DNA from: Fonticella tunisiensis
GTDB taxonomy: Bacteria; Bacillota; Clostridia; Clostridiales; Caloramatoraceae
Assembly (NCBI RefSeq): GCF_004364155.1
Contig: NZ_SOAZ01000011.1
Span: forward strand, 1 to 64,000
Direction: 5' to 3'
Length of the DNA stretch: 64,000 nt
Of the stretch, positions 39,440 to 50,316 are shown piece after piece. The notes under the pieces are model-generated. The model was not told the origin of the DNA, did not search any database, and saw only the letters and a program-made list of their open reading frames with translations. Position 1 is the first letter of the stretch. Every line of letters begins with the position of its first letter. The translations under genes and the position numbers were made by a program.

Positions 39440-40867
39440 ATGGATTTTGAAGTTATAATCGGTCTTGAGGTTCATGCAGAGCTTTCAACCAACACCAAAA
39501 TATACTGTGGATGTACTACTGAGTTTGGCGGAGAGCAAAACACCCACTGCTGTCCGGTATGCCTCGGGCTTCCAGGCTCCCTTCCTGTTTTAAATAAAAA
39601 GGTTGTTGATTATGCCATAAAGGCAGGCCTTGCTCTAAACTGCGATATAAACAGGCTAACCCATATGGCAAGAAAGAATTATTTCTACCCCGATACCCCT
39701 AAAAACTATCAGATAACCCAGGATGAAACACCCCTGTGCAGGGATGGATATATAGAAATTGAAACTGAAGGCGGCTTAAAGAAAATAGGAATACAGAGAA
39801 TCCATATAGAAGAGGATGCAGGAAAGAATGTCCATATGGAGGATAGTTCCTATGTTGACTACAACAGGGCAGGGGTACCTCTTATTGAAATAGTATCAAA
39901 GCCCGATATGAGGTCCCCTAAGGAGGCAAGGATGTATCTTGAAAAGCTGAAGGCCATTCTTCAGTATACAGGGGTTTCAGATGTCAAAATGGAAGAAGGC
40001 TCTTTAAGATGTGATGCCAACATTTCCATAAGGCCTGAAGGTTCTAATGAGTTTGGAACAAAGGTTGAAGTTAAGAACATGAACTCCTTCAGAGCCGTTG
40101 AGAGGGCCCTTGAATATGAAGCTAAAAGGCAGATGGAGGCATATGAAAGGGGAGAAAAGATAATACAGGAGACGAGAAGGTGGGATGAAGGAAGGGGAGA
40201 AACTGTAACCATGAGAAGCAAGGAGGAGGCCCATGACTACAGATATTTCCCAGAACCCGATATGATATATCTTTCAGTTGATGATGAATGGATAGAAAGC
40301 ATAAGAAAAAGCCTTCCCGAGCTTCCTGATGCAAGGAGGAGAAGATATATAAATGAATTTGGACTGCCGGAATACGATTCAGAAATACTTACATCCTCCA
40401 AAAAGCTTGCAGATTTTTTTGAGGAATGTGTAAATGAGGGTGGAAGGCCAAAGGAAATAAGTAACTGGATAATGGGTGAGATTTTAAGGACTCTCAAGGA
40501 CAGAAGTATGGAAATTGAAGACATAAAGTTTGCTCCAGGACACCTTGTAAAGCTTGTTAGTCTTGTTGATAAGGGAACCATATCCGGGACCATTGCCAAA
40601 AAGGTGTTTAAAGATATGTTTGAAACTGGAGAGGATCCTGAAAAGATAGTTAAGGAAAAGGGCCTTGTTCAGGTATCGGATGAAGGGGCCATAAGAGAGC
40701 TTATAAACAAAGTTTTAGATGAAAACCCTCAATCAGTTGCAGATTTTAAGGCGGGAAAAACAAAGGCAATGGGCTTTATCGTTGGCCAGGTTATGAAGGC
40801 ATCCAAGGGGAAGGCCAATCCCCAGATTGTAAATAAGATTCTCACCGAAGAGCTAAATAAGAGATGA
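39440..40867 (+). CDS. gatB: Aspartyl/glutamyl-tRNA amidotransferase subunit B
   Basis: A 475-residue kinase-like subunit that activates the tRNA-bound Glu/Asp with ATP. The conserved start [19 protein letters not shown], Zn-site Cys pairs ([14 protein letters not shown]), [17 protein letters not shown] and the YqeY-like tail domain are all visible. ATG 39440 is used because AGGAGGT is 7 bases upstream; the GTG at 39431 lies within that site. With gatC and gatA it makes indirect Gln-tRNA or Asn-tRNA synthesis likely. Confidence 0.97.
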   Translation: MDFEVIIGLEVHAELSTNTKIYCGCTTEFGGEQNTHCCPVCLGLPGSLPVLNKKVVDYAIKAGLALNCDINRLTHMARKNYFYPDTPKNYQITQDETPLCRDGYIEIETEGGLKKIGIQRIHIEEDAGKNVHMEDSSYVDYNRAGVPLIEIVSKPDMRSPKEARMYLEKLKAILQYTGVSDVKMEEGSLRCDANISIRPEGSNEFGTKVEVKNMNSFRAVERALEYEAKRQMEAYERGEKIIQETRRWDEGRGETVTMRSKEEAHDYRYFPEPDMIYLSVDDEWIESIRKSLPELPDARRRRYINEFGLPEYDSEILTSSKKLADFFEECVNEGGRPKEISNWIMGEILRTLKDRSMEIEDIKFAPGHLVKLVSLVDKGTISGTIAKKVFKDMFETGEDPEKIVKEKGLVQVSDEGAIRELINKVLDENPQSVADFKAGKTKAMGFIVGQVMKASKGKANPQIVNKILTEELNKR

Positions 40868-40870
40868 TTC

Positions 40871-40908
40871 AAAAAACCCTGTTTGTGAACCACAAACAGG
40901 GTTTTTTG
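40871..40908 (+). terminator. Strong terminator after gatB
   Basis: AAAAAACCCTGTTTGTG pairs perfectly with CACAAACAGGGTTTTTT around a 3-base loop; works on both strands. Confidence 0.9.
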
Positions 40909-41509
40909 AATTATAAGTTCAGAGGAACATCTAATACCATTTCTGCATTTTCAGCAATAGCATTATTCATTTTTAGAAGTTTGTGGCATGGATATAAAAT
41001 CTTTTATTTAGTTATAAAATGATGACTGTTTTAAACATTTTTGCATGAAATGAAAAAATGTTTTTCATATGGAAAAATGATGGTACAGAATTTTAGTAAA
41101 ATATTCAAGTGTATCTAAATTCCAATCTACACGGAATAATTCCTCAAAATTGGAAAAAGAGTTATTAAGTACATTTCTTACCATAATGAGTATTAAAATT
41201 AATACATAGAATCTGGTAAATGTCGAAAATTATCGAAGGATATCCAGCAATTACACACAAATAACGTATAAAATTATATTGAAATTTCAAAGTAAAAGCA
41301 ATATAATTTATTAATTATGATATGAATTTTTCCTGAAATGACATAAAAATATGGAAAATAGACATGAAATTTATAGAAAATAAAAATGCTATTGTCGTAA
41401 TATATCAATAGTTTTATTGCAAAATTCAACAAAATAATTTAATATATATATAAATGTCATTTGAAATTTTATATGGGGGACACATTCAAAAGATGGGAGG
41501 AGATTTTAA
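40909..41509. other. Long AT-rich region before the opp operon
   Basis: About 600 bases, strongly AT-rich, with no credible gene on either strand. One hairpin (AAACATTTTT with AAAAATGTTT, about 41033-41063) is seen. It must hold the opp promoter; I could not pick a convincing -35/-10 pair or a specific operator. Confidence 0.5.
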
Positions 41510-42430
41510 GTGATAAACTACATTATAAAAAGATTTGTAGCGAGCCTTGTAACTTTATGGATTGTTGTTACCGCAACGTTTTTCCTGATGCATGCACTGC
41601 CAGGTGGACCCTTTGATGGAGAGAAAAAACTGCCTGATCAGGTTAAGAAAAATCTTGAGGCTAAATTTGGACTGGATAAACCAGTACATCAGCAGTACAT
41701 CATGTATTTAAAAAATCTTTTAAGAGGAGATTTAGGTCCTTCAATAAGATATGAAGGAAGAACAGTAAACGATATTATAAAATATTCATTTCCAGCATCA
41801 GCAAAGCTGGGTTCAATATCAATAGTTGTTGCTGTGCTTCTTGGAACATACATGGGAGTTATAGCAGCGTTAAATCAGGGTAAATGGCAGGACAGACTTA
41901 CAATGGTAATAGCTACACTTGGTGTAACTGTTCCAAGCTTTGTTCTGGCTACTGCTTTAATATATCTTTTCTCAGTAAAGATGGGGCTGCTTCCTTCAAT
42001 TGGACTTGATGGCCCGGCCAACTATATACTTCCTGTAATAGCACTATCGGGGTATTCAATGTCATTTATAGCAAGACTTTCAAGATCAAGCCTTCTTGAT
42101 GTAATAAGGCAGGACTATATAAGAACTGCAAAGGCCAAGGGATTATCCAAAAATGCTGTTATATACAAGCATGCTTTAAGAAATGCATTGATTCCAATAG
42201 TAACCTATCTTGGACCCCTTGTTGCTGGAATATTAACAGGAAGCTTTGTTGTTGAGCAGATATTCGGTATACCGGGGCTTGGACGTGAATTTGTACAAAA
42301 CATTACAAACAGAGATGCAATGACTATAACAGGAGTTACTGTATTCTATGGAGCGCTGCTCATAGCATGTAACTTCATAGTGGATTTACTTTATGCAGTA
42401 ATAGATCCAAGAATAAAACTTGAAGGTTAA
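41510..42430 (+). CDS. oppB: Oligopeptide ABC transporter permease
   Basis: A 306-residue DppB/OppB-type permease with six membrane helices. The start MINYIIKRFVASLVTLW and the EAA loop RQDYIRTAKAKGLSKNAVI near 200-218 are typical, as is VEQIFGIPGLGREFVQN. Start is GTG 41510 after GGGAGGAG. First gene of an oppBCDFA cluster. Confidence 0.93.
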   Translation: MINYIIKRFVASLVTLWIVVTATFFLMHALPGGPFDGEKKLPDQVKKNLEAKFGLDKPVHQQYIMYLKNLLRGDLGPSIRYEGRTVNDIIKYSFPASAKLGSISIVVAVLLGTYMGVIAALNQGKWQDRLTMVIATLGVTVPSFVLATALIYLFSVKMGLLPSIGLDGPANYILPVIALSGYSMSFIARLSRSSLLDVIRQDYIRTAKAKGLSKNAVIYKHALRNALIPIVTYLGPLVAGILTGSFVVEQIFGIPGLGREFVQNITNRDAMTITGVTVFYGALLIACNFIVDLLYAVIDPRIKLEG

Positions 42431-42442
42431 GGAGGGGGAACA

Positions 42443-43357
42443 ATGGAGATAAGCAAAGAATTGTTTGAAAGAGTTCCCGCAGAGGAGAAGAATCTAAATA
42501 GAATAGTCAGGCCAAGTGAAACTTACTGGCAGGACGTTTGGAGAAGGCTTAAGGCCAATAAGCTTGCTATGGCGGGTTTGTTCTTCGTTATATTCATCAC
42601 CGTTTTAGCCATAGTTGGGCCATGGTTTTCCAAATATGATTACAGAACTCAGGATTTTAGTATAGCGAATATGTCCCCTAGTGCAGAGCATTGGTTTGGT
42701 ACAGACCAATTTGGAAGGGATCTTTTTGTAAGAATTCTATACGGAGCGAGAATATCCTTAACAGTTGGATATGCTGTAAGCATTTTAAACTTTACAATAG
42801 GCGTTTTATATGGTGGAATCGCTGGATATGTTGGTGGAAAAGTTGATAACTTTATGATGAGAATAGTGGATATTCTGCTTTCCATACCATCGACCATATA
42901 TGTAATTCTATTGATGCTTATATTCGACGCAGGGCTTACAAGCATCATCATAGCCCTTGCGATAACAAGCTGGGTTGGTATGGCTAGAATAGTTAGAGGT
43001 CAGATTTTATCGCTTAAGCAGCAGGAGTTCGTACTTGCTGCAAGAACAATAGGAGCTTCAAGTACAAGAATACTGCTCAGGCATTTAATACCTAACAGTA
43101 TGGGGCCGATAATAGTTACATTAACCCTTGCTATACCATCGGCGATTTTCTCAGAGGCCTTCCTAAGCTTTATAGGCCTTGGAGTTTCAGCGCCTATGGC
43201 TTCATGGGGAGTTCTTGCCTCAGAGGCTCTACAGGGATATCAGCTATATCCATATCAGCTGTTCTTCCCGGCAGGTGCAATTTCATTAACACTTTTTGCT
43301 TTCCAGCTGCTTGGTGATGGATTAAGGGATGCCCTTGATCCAAAGATGCGTAAATAG
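42443..43357 (+). CDS. oppC: Oligopeptide ABC transporter permease
   Basis: A 304-residue DppC/OppC-type permease with an N-terminal cytoplasmic segment, the HWFGTDQFGRDLFVRILYG motif (about 83-101), six helices and the EAA loop KQQEFVLAARTIGASSTRIL. GGAGGGGG precedes the ATG. It pairs with the oppB product to form the membrane channel. Confidence 0.93.
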   Translation: MEISKELFERVPAEEKNLNRIVRPSETYWQDVWRRLKANKLAMAGLFFVIFITVLAIVGPWFSKYDYRTQDFSIANMSPSAEHWFGTDQFGRDLFVRILYGARISLTVGYAVSILNFTIGVLYGGIAGYVGGKVDNFMMRIVDILLSIPSTIYVILLMLIFDAGLTSIIIALAITSWVGMARIVRGQILSLKQQEFVLAARTIGASSTRILLRHLIPNSMGPIIVTLTLAIPSAIFSEAFLSFIGLGVSAPMASWGVLASEALQGYQLYPYQLFFPAGAISLTLFAFQLLGDGLRDALDPKMRK

Positions 43358-43371
43358 TTAGGGGGGATAGC

Positions 43372-44394
43372 GTGGAAAAGGAAAAGTTACTTGAAATAAG
43401 AAATTTAAAAACATCATTCTATACACATGTTGGAGAAGTTAAGGCGGTGGGTGGAGTATCCATCGATTTAAATAAAGGCGAAGCCATAGGAATCGTTGGA
43501 GAGTCAGGAAGCGGCAAGAGTATCACAATGATGTCCCTCATGGGATTGCTTTCGGAAAATGGAAAAATCATAGATGGAGAAATTATCTTTGAGGGCAGAG
43601 ATCTGGCAAAGCTTTCAGAGGAGGAGATGCAGAAAATAAGGGGTAACGAAATAGGAATGATATTTCAGGATCCAATGACATCCCTAAACCCCGTTTTAAC
43701 TATAGGAGATCAGTTAATGGAACCCCTTATAAAGCATAAGAAGATGTCAAAGAAGGAGGCGTGGGATAGGGCAGTTCAGATGCTCTCCCTTGTAGGCATT
43801 CCAAGCCCTGAAAGCAGAATGAAGCAGTACCCCCATGAGTTTTCAGGGGGTATGAGGCAGAGGGTTATGATAGCCATGGCCCTTGCGTGTGAGCCGAAGC
43901 TTCTAATTGCAGACGAGCCTACAACAGCCCTTGATGTTACAATACAGGCTCAGATTCTTGAATTGATGAAGGAGCTTAAGGATAAAATAAACACATCCAT
44001 CATTCTCATAACCCATGACCTTGGAGTTGTGGCGGATGTATGCGACAGGATAAATGTTATGTATGGAGGTCTTGTGGCAGAAACGGGATCAACCAGAGAT
44101 ATATTCTACAGGCCAAAGCATCCATATACATGGGGACTTTTAAAAAGTATTCCAAATCCTAAAAAGGATGAGAAGGAGAGGCTTAAACCAATAGAAGGAC
44201 AACCACCTGATCTATTAAAGCCTCCGGTAGGATGTCCATTTGCAGATAGATGTGAGTATGCAATGAAGATATGCATGCAGCAGAGGCCACCTCTATTCGA
44301 AGTTGGGGAAGGGCATAAGGCTGCCTGCTGGTTAAATCACCCTGATGCTCCAAAGGTTGAACCACCTGTAGGAAGGGGGGAAACAAATGAGTGA
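43372..44394 (+). CDS. oppD: Oligopeptide ABC transporter ATP-binding protein
   Basis: A 340-residue ATPase with Walker A GESGSGKS (about 40-47), signature SGGMRQRV, Walker [13 protein letters not shown], and the C-terminal oligopeptide-transporter extension ([17 protein letters not shown]...) whose Cys residues may bind a metal cluster. GTG start after GGGGGG. Its 3' end overlaps oppF by 8 bases. Confidence 0.93.
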   Translation: MEKEKLLEIRNLKTSFYTHVGEVKAVGGVSIDLNKGEAIGIVGESGSGKSITMMSLMGLLSENGKIIDGEIIFEGRDLAKLSEEEMQKIRGNEIGMIFQDPMTSLNPVLTIGDQLMEPLIKHKKMSKKEAWDRAVQMLSLVGIPSPESRMKQYPHEFSGGMRQRVMIAMALACEPKLLIADEPTTALDVTIQAQILELMKELKDKINTSIILITHDLGVVADVCDRINVMYGGLVAETGSTRDIFYRPKHPYTWGLLKSIPNPKKDEKERLKPIEGQPPDLLKPPVGCPFADRCEYAMKICMQQRPPLFEVGEGHKAACWLNHPDAPKVEPPVGRGETNE

Positions 44395-45370
44395 TAAGAA
44401 AACTCTTATTGAGGTAAAGGGATTAAAAAAGTATTTTCCGGTAAAGAAAGGTCTGTTCAACAAAACTCCAAGCTATGTTAAGGCCGTTGATGATGTTTCA
44501 TTTACAATAAATAAGGGTGAAACTTTAGGACTTGTTGGTGAGTCTGGATGCGGTAAGACTACGACTGGAAGAACTATAATAAAGCTCTATGAACCAACAG
44601 ATGGGCAAATCATTTATGATGGTGTTGATATTGCAAAATTTAATGAAAAGCAGATGATACCATACAGAAGAAAGATGCAGATGATATTCCAGGACCCATA
44701 CGCATCCCTAAACCCAAGAATGACTGTAGGCGACATCATAAGTGAGCCTATAATGATACACAACCTTATGGATAAAAAAGCTGCCCAGGAAAGGGTTCAG
44801 TACCTCTTAAACAGAGTAGGATTAAACAGTGAGCACGCAAACAGGTACCCACATGAGTTTTCAGGTGGACAGAGGCAAAGAATAGGAATAGCAAGGGCAC
44901 TTGCCGTTGAGCCTGAATTTATCATAGCTGACGAACCTATATCAGCCCTTGACGTATCTATTCAGGCTCAGGTTGTAAATATGCTCGAAGACCTTCAGGA
45001 GGATTTGGAGCTAACTTATCTCTTTGTTGCCCATGACCTTTCAATGGTTAAGCATATTTCAACAAGGATAGGTGTTATGTACCTTGGCAAAATGGTTGAG
45101 CTTGCAGAAAGCAATGAGCTTTATTCAAAGCCTCTCCATCCATATACCCAGGCACTGCTCTCTGCAATTCCAATACCGGATCCAGATGAGGCAGCTTCAA
45201 AGAAAAGAATAGTTCTTGAGGGAGAAATCCCATCTCCAATAGATCCTCCAAAGGGATGCAGGTTTGCAGGAAGGTGTAAGTATGCAACTGAGAAATGCAG
45301 GGAGGTTACACCTGAACTTAAGGATGTAGGTGGAGGACATATGGTTGCATGCCATTTATACGATAAATAA
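44387..45370 (+). CDS. oppF: Oligopeptide ABC transporter ATP-binding protein
   Basis: A 327-residue second ATPase with Walker A GESGCGKT, signature SGGQRQRI, Walker [13 protein letters not shown] and the C-terminal [15 protein letters not shown] extension. Overlaps oppD. Together the two ATPases drive peptide uptake. Confidence 0.93.
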   Translation: MSDKKTLIEVKGLKKYFPVKKGLFNKTPSYVKAVDDVSFTINKGETLGLVGESGCGKTTTGRTIIKLYEPTDGQIIYDGVDIAKFNEKQMIPYRRKMQMIFQDPYASLNPRMTVGDIISEPIMIHNLMDKKAAQERVQYLLNRVGLNSEHANRYPHEFSGGQRQRIGIARALAVEPEFIIADEPISALDVSIQAQVVNMLEDLQEDLELTYLFVAHDLSMVKHISTRIGVMYLGKMVELAESNELYSKPLHPYTQALLSAIPIPDPDEAASKKRIVLEGEIPSPIDPPKGCRFAGRCKYATEKCREVTPELKDVGGGHMVACHLYDK

Positions 45371-45431
45371 TTATTTAAATAAATAATTATTTAAAAAGCA
45401 AATAATATATATAAATAAATTTGTGCTAATA

Positions 45432-45461
45432 TAGCTTAACTGCCTTATGGCAGTTAAGCTA
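45432..45461 (+). other. Perfect hairpin between oppF and oppA
   Basis: TAGCTTAACTGCC pairs with GGCAGTTAAGCTA around TTAT (13-bp stem) and has no T-run. It may be an mRNA-stabilising or processing hairpin that lets the binding-protein message exceed the membrane-gene message. Confidence 0.6.
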
Positions 45462-45501
45462 AGACTAGCATAGATAAAAAATACATAAAGGAGGAATAGA
45501 A

Positions 45502-47139
45502 ATGAGAAAAAGGGGAGTTAAATTAACGACTCTTGTACTAGCCCTTGTTTTTGCACTTGGCCTTTTGGCTGGATGTGCTAAGGGCGGAGGTGGAGCAGCA
45601 CAGGTTATAAGATATAACCTTGGTGCAGAGCCAAAAACACTTGATCCAGCTTTAAACGCAGCAGTTGAGGCAGGTACAATTATCGAGAATGTATTTGAAG
45701 GTCTAATGAGGCTTGATGAAAAGGACCGCCCAATACCAGGTGTAGCTGAAAGATACGAAAAATCAGCGGATGGACTTAAATACACATTCTATCTTAGAAA
45801 GAATGCCAAGTGGTCAGATGGAAAGCCTGTTACAGCAAAGGACTTTGAATATGCATGGAAGAGGGCTTTAGATCCTAACACAGCCGCAGAGTATGCTTAC
45901 CAGCTTTACTATCTGAAAAATGGCGAGGCATATAACACAAATAAGGCCACTGCCGATCAGGTTGGGGTAAAGGCACTTGATGATTATACTCTTGAAGTAA
46001 CACTTGAAGCACCAACACCATATTTCCTTTCACTTATGGCATTTCCAACATACATGCCAGTAAGAAAGGATATAGTTGAAGGCAACAGCAATTGGGCTAC
46101 AAAGCCAGAAACATACATAGGAAATGGTCCATTTAAGATGACACAATGGCTGCCAAAGGATAAGATAGTTATTGAAAAGAATGAAAACTACTGGGATGCA
46201 AAGAGAGTTAAGCTTGCAAAGGTTGAAATGAGAATGCTTGAAGATGCAACAGCAGCCCTTTCAGCATTTAGATCAGGACAGCTTGACTATATAGAATCAC
46301 CTCCATCACAGGAAGTACCAAACATGCTTAAGAGTGGAGAAGCACAGGCTCTGCCATATCTTGGAACCTACTTCTATGAGATAAACGTTTCAGATAAGGC
46401 GGCTTCTGTTAACCCAGCAGCTGCAAAGGTACTCAAGGATGCAAGAGTTAGAAAGGCTCTTTCACTTGCTATAGACAGAAAGGCCCTTGTTGACAATGTA
46501 TTAAAGGGAGGACAAACACCTGCTACTACTTTTGTTGCCGATTCAGTTGTGGTAGATGAAAAGGGAAATAGGTTTAAAACAAAGGATTATTACAAGCCAG
46601 AGGGAGATGTTGCAGAGGCTAAGAGGCTTCTTGCTGAAGCAGGATATCCAGATGGCAGCGGATTCCCTGAAATAACAATAACTTATAACACAGGAACAGG
46701 ACATCAAAATATTGCGCAGGCTATACAGGAAATGTGGAGAAAGAACCTCAATATTAATGTTAAGCTTGAAAATCAGGAATGGAAGGTATTCCAGGTTACT
46801 AGAACTCAGAAGCAGTATTTAATAGCCAGGGGTGGATGGATTGCAGATTATAACGATCCGATGACGTTCCTTGATATGTGGATGTCAAATAGCGGCAACA
46901 ACGATGTTGGATATAATAATCCAGAATATGACAGATTAATAGCTGCAGCTAAGAAAGAAGCAGATCCAGCAAAGAGAGTTAGCCTTCTGCACCAGGCAGA
47001 AGATTTGTTGATGAAGGATATGCCTCTTATACCACTTTACTACTACAATAACATTGTGGCAATAAAGCCTTATGTAAAGGGTGTTACAAAATCTCAGCTT
47101 GGATTCGTATTCTTTGATACAGGATATGTTCAAAAGTAA
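45502..47139 (+). CDS. oppA: Oligopeptide-binding lipoprotein
   Basis: A 545-residue solute-binding protein with a lipoprotein signal (Cys25 in GLLAGC) and the SBP-family 5 (peptide-binding) fold: YNLGAEPKTLDPA at the N-terminus, the WSDGKPVTAKDFEYAWKR block (about 101-118) and ALSLAIDRKALV near 320. It delivers peptides to the OppBCDF complex. AAGGAGG precedes the ATG; the gene sits last in the cluster, after the 45432-45461 hairpin. Confidence 0.94.
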   Translation: MRKRGVKLTTLVLALVFALGLLAGCAKGGGGAAQVIRYNLGAEPKTLDPALNAAVEAGTIIENVFEGLMRLDEKDRPIPGVAERYEKSADGLKYTFYLRKNAKWSDGKPVTAKDFEYAWKRALDPNTAAEYAYQLYYLKNGEAYNTNKATADQVGVKALDDYTLEVTLEAPTPYFLSLMAFPTYMPVRKDIVEGNSNWATKPETYIGNGPFKMTQWLPKDKIVIEKNENYWDAKRVKLAKVEMRMLEDATAALSAFRSGQLDYIESPPSQEVPNMLKSGEAQALPYLGTYFYEINVSDKAASVNPAAAKVLKDARVRKALSLAIDRKALVDNVLKGGQTPATTFVADSVVVDEKGNRFKTKDYYKPEGDVAEAKRLLAEAGYPDGSGFPEITITYNTGTGHQNIAQAIQEMWRKNLNINVKLENQEWKVFQVTRTQKQYLIARGGWIADYNDPMTFLDMWMSNSGNNDVGYNNPEYDRLIAAAKKEADPAKRVSLLHQAEDLLMKDMPLIPLYYYNNIVAIKPYVKGVTKSQLGFVFFDTGYVQK

Positions 47140-47144
47140 AATAG

Positions 47145-47172
47145 GCCCGGAGACCCGGGCTTATTTTTTTTT
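47145..47172 (+). terminator. Terminator of the opp operon
   Basis: GCCCGG pairs with CCGGGC around AGAC, followed by TTATTTTTTTTT. The tract also forms the end of a minus-strand small gene. Confidence 0.85.
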
Positions 47173-47322
47173 AGGAGGAGTATTTTCATATTTGTCACGA
47201 GGTGAGAAATATGCACAATCAGATCCATAGCCGATTACATTAGCGGTTATGACCACATGGTTCAGGCTGCATTTTCCATTGTACTGATGTATGCAATCTG
47301 CTGAACAGTTTATATTTGTCAT
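47161..47322 (-). CDS. Small Cys-rich protein (DUF1540-like)
   Basis: A 53-residue protein beginning MTNINCSADCIHQYNGKCSL with Cys residues at 6, 10, 18 and 36, the pattern of small clostridial DUF1540-type proteins that probably bind a metal. An excellent AGGAGGGG site precedes the ATG. Function unknown. Confidence 0.7.
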   Translation of the reverse strand: MTNINCSADCIHQYNGKCSLNHVVITANVIGYGSDCAYFSPRDKYENTPPKKK

Positions 47323-47397
47323 ATAATCCCCTCCTATTAGTTAGTATAGTATTTTTGATGGTTAAATATTTGTGGAGGAAGATGAATAAAGTTCTAA

Positions 47398-48855
47398 TTA
47401 TTCCCTTACACTTTCAATTGATATGCCTTCTGACTCCGTATTTATTGGCCCACTGCTCATTATCAGGGGTATAAGATAATGGAGTACCGTGTAGCTTAGG
47501 TAGAGGCTGTGGCTGCTGCTGAAGTGTTTGGAAACAGTTAGTGCTGTAATTTTTTTTGTATTGATTCTAAAGCTTTTTAAGAAAACAGGTGCCCTTCCTG
47601 AGTCAGCCATAAGGGGTATACATTCATCGATCATACCTTCATATCCCAAAAGATTTATGTGTCTGTCGGGTATGCTCTGAACTATACCACTTCTTAAAAC
47701 GGCGGATTCATAGAACCTGTTAAGAACGTTAAATACTCTTTCGTCCTGGGTTTCAACATGGTACATAAAGAGAAATTTTATAATCTCTGCAATATCCCTT
47801 GATGAATAGCTTATCTTCTTGTAATCTCCCTGTACGAAAAGATTTAATGAATAATCAAAGAAATTTTCAACAAATTGGTAAATTGCTGTTGATATTTCCT
47901 TGAATTTTTCAATACCCGTTTCCCAAAAACCTTCTAATAAGGCTGAAGCAACTCTAAAGTGCGTTATAAGGGAGGCAGTTTCAAAATCATTATAATTTTT
48001 CTCTACCTCACCGGTAATTTTTATCCTTGATTCAAGCTCTGCACAAAGCAGCGCTATCATATGCTGATAGTTAACCCTTCTAAGAGGGTCCTTCTGCATC
48101 ATACAACATCTTGCAAAGGATGATATGAACTGACTTATGTTTCGAGATGATGATTCAAGCAAAAGGTTGTAGTTGTTGAAAAGGTAATTAAAAATGTTGT
48201 TTGCTTCATTTAAGTAGTTGTCAGAGCTTGAATTGTAGTAAATTTTTATGTTTTTGTTTGAAGTCAGGTTATACAGGGATAAAAATGCTTCATGTATAAG
48301 TACCTGATCCAGCAGTTTGGGTTCACCTTTGTTCTGTTTTATGTTAAGTTCATCGCTTATAAATCTGGTTTTGTTTTCAGCGGATACAAAAAGCCCATCA
48401 TCGTTTCTTAAATATGTTGTTGTGAAGTCATAATAGGCCTCAGCGCTCTTTTTCATAAGAATTCCGGTGACGGGCCTACTATTCATCAATACTTCAGCCC
48501 CTCTGCAAAGGCTGAGCATTCCATAGGCCTGAGAGGATAGGGATATTTCTTTGTTAAAGCTCGTAAAATCCCACATATATCTTCCAGGGTTTATTATCTC
48601 ATCCGGTGGACTTGTAAAGGAGGATTTAGCCTTTTTATATATACATTTTAATAGGGCTACATCCTTTGTAAGCTCCTGAATATTTTTTATACCACAGGCA
48701 TTATTTAGTCTTTGAACATCCTTTTCGCTTAATATGTCTATTATGCCTGCACCGGAGTAAAGGCATCCCCATTCGATATTGGCCAAGGAAAAGGCTGATA
48801 GCTTTAGTACGATATCGATCAAGGCATCGCTTATATTCTTAAAGCGGTATTTCAA
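47398..48855 (-). CDS. Large hypothetical protein, unknown
   Basis: A 485-residue soluble protein with no signal peptide or membrane helix. It is helix-rich, with stretches such as YMWDFTSFNKEISLSSQAYG and FLFMYHVETQDERVFNVLN that resemble the repeats of alpha/alpha toroid enzymes, but no catalytic motif is recognised. The start is taken as TTG 48855 after AGGTGGTGGG; a longer start at 48876 sits over that site. It is monocistronic. Confidence 0.6.
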   Translation of the reverse strand: MKYRFKNISDALIDIVLKLSAFSLANIEWGCLYSGAGIIDILSEKDVQRLNNACGIKNIQELTKDVALLKCIYKKAKSSFTSPPDEIINPGRYMWDFTSFNKEISLSSQAYGMLSLCRGAEVLMNSRPVTGILMKKSAEAYYDFTTTYLRNDDGLFVSAENKTRFISDELNIKQNKGEPKLLDQVLIHEAFLSLYNLTSNKNIKIYYNSSSDNYLNEANNIFNYLFNNYNLLLESSSRNISQFISSFARCCMMQKDPLRRVNYQHMIALLCAELESRIKITGEVEKNYNDFETASLITHFRVASALLEGFWETGIEKFKEISTAIYQFVENFFDYSLNLFVQGDYKKISYSSRDIAEIIKFLFMYHVETQDERVFNVLNRFYESAVLRSGIVQSIPDRHINLLGYEGMIDECIPLMADSGRAPVFLKSFRINTKKITALTVSKHFSSSHSLYLSYTVLHYLIPLIMSSGPINTESEGISIESVRE

Positions 48856-49004
48856 AGGATACCCACCACCTGACAATTAATTTCTTATATATAGTGTATG
48901 ATAGATGGACATGTAGCGTTACTATTTAATTAATTGTTCTTTAATTGAATTTGTAAAAAGGATCACAATGCATGTATAATGTTAATAGAAATGGAGGTAA
49001 TGTT

Positions 49005-49985
49005 ATGCAGATTGGTAAGCTTTCTAATGAAGTATTGAGAGAGGTTATTATATCGGGAATCGATAAGAAAAATGAAGATATAATTGTTGGGCCCGGGGTT
49101 GGTGAGGATTGTTCTGTGGTTGAATTTGGTGATGAAGTTTGTGTTTTAACTACGGATCCAATAACTGCGGCAAGCAACAATGCGGGCACAATTGGAGTGC
49201 ATATTTGCTGTAATGATATTGCCTCTGCAGGGGTTAGGCCGCTTGGCATACTTGTTACCATACTTGCACCACCTTCTGCAGCTCTAGAGGATATTAAGAG
49301 GATAATGGAGGAGATAAACGAGGTCTGCAGGGAACTTTCCGTTGATGTGATAGGAGGGCATACCGAGGTGACGGATGCTGTAAATAGAATTGTTCTTTCA
49401 ATTACTGCCATAGGCAAAGGAAAAAGGGATGGTTTTGTAACAACAGGCGGTGCACAGGACGGAGACGACATAGTCGTTACAGGATATGCAGGGCTTGAGG
49501 GAACAGCTATAATAGCCAAGGATTACTATGATTCTTTAAAGGATAGACTCGATGGTAAACTTTTATTAAGGGCCCAGAATATGCTCAAAAGCATAAGCGT
49601 TGTAAAGACAGGGCTTTTAGCAGCTGATTATGGAGTGCACGCAATGCATGATGCCACTGAGGGAGGAGTACTTGGGGCTATATGGGAAATGGCGGAGGCA
49701 TCAAGAAAAGGTGTATATATTTATAAAGAAAAACTTCCTGTAAAGGATGAGACTATAAGAATATGCAGGGAGCTGGGATTAAACCCCTACAGGCTTATAT
49801 CAAGCGGATCAATGATAATAGCGTGCAGCGACGGAGAAGGCCTTTGCAGGTTCCTGGGTGAAAACGGAATAGATGCCAGGGTTGTAGGTAAATTTACTGA
49901 TGGAAAAAGAATTATAGCAACTTCACAAGGGGAAGAAGAGATAGCTCCTCCTGAAGCAGATGAGATTTACAGGGTGAAGGTGTAA
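49005..49985 (+). CDS. AIR synthase-related protein (HypE/ThiL-like fold)
   Basis: A 326-residue protein of the PurM/HypE/SelD/ThiL superfamily. It has GPGVGEDCSVVE near 26-37, TTDPITAA near 46-53, the GGHTEVTDAV segment near 112-121, and a C-terminal DATEGGVLGAIWEMAEASRK motif that binds ATP. It is closer to stand-alone HypE-like proteins than to SelD or PurM, as it lacks the SelD Cys/Sec-Lys start. No hyp genes are nearby, so its substrate is unknown. ATG 49005 is preceded by GGAGG. Confidence 0.8.
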   Translation: MQIGKLSNEVLREVIISGIDKKNEDIIVGPGVGEDCSVVEFGDEVCVLTTDPITAASNNAGTIGVHICCNDIASAGVRPLGILVTILAPPSAALEDIKRIMEEINEVCRELSVDVIGGHTEVTDAVNRIVLSITAIGKGKRDGFVTTGGAQDGDDIVVTGYAGLEGTAIIAKDYYDSLKDRLDGKLLLRAQNMLKSISVVKTGLLAADYGVHAMHDATEGGVLGAIWEMAEASRKGVYIYKEKLPVKDETIRICRELGLNPYRLISSGSMIIACSDGEGLCRFLGENGIDARVVGKFTDGKRIIATSQGEEEIAPPEADEIYRVKV

Positions 49986-50316
49986 GGATGGTTGGCATAT
50001 ATTGCCTTTTCTCCATATGCTTTTGTTTGAACTGCCGATAAAGGCTTAACCGGTGCGGCGTATTAATTTACATAACTGGATATAATACATTTAGAATTGT
50101 TTGTTTGCTGCGCTGATTTTGTTTTGAAAGACATTGAGATACTGCATTAACAACTACGCTTGTGCATAAGGTTTCAGGAGGGTTCGGGTCAGATGACAAC
50201 CCAGGTAAGCAGTCCATCATTATAGACCATCCAAAATGTAAATTGTATTAGTTATATATGATGGATGTTTACCGATCATAAGTTAAATTATAAGGTAGAT
50301 CTAAGGAGGATTTTAA
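49986..50316. other. Intergenic region before rph
   Basis: About 330 bases without a convincing gene. A stretch at about 50169-50250 reads VSGGFGSDDNPGKQSII in one frame and may be the tail of a lost gene. In Bacillus a germination gene precedes rph, but nothing recognisable remains here. Confidence 0.4.

Noticed and set aside
40909-41509. CodY-type operator before the opp operon
   Set aside because: I could not find a good match to the AATTTTCWGAAAATT consensus; only general AT-richness.
49005-49985. Possible SelD (selenophosphate synthetase), which would support the selenoprotein idea
   Set aside because: The AIR-synthase fold is present, but the SelD N-terminal Cys/Sec-Lys motif is absent; it fits stand-alone HypE-like proteins better.
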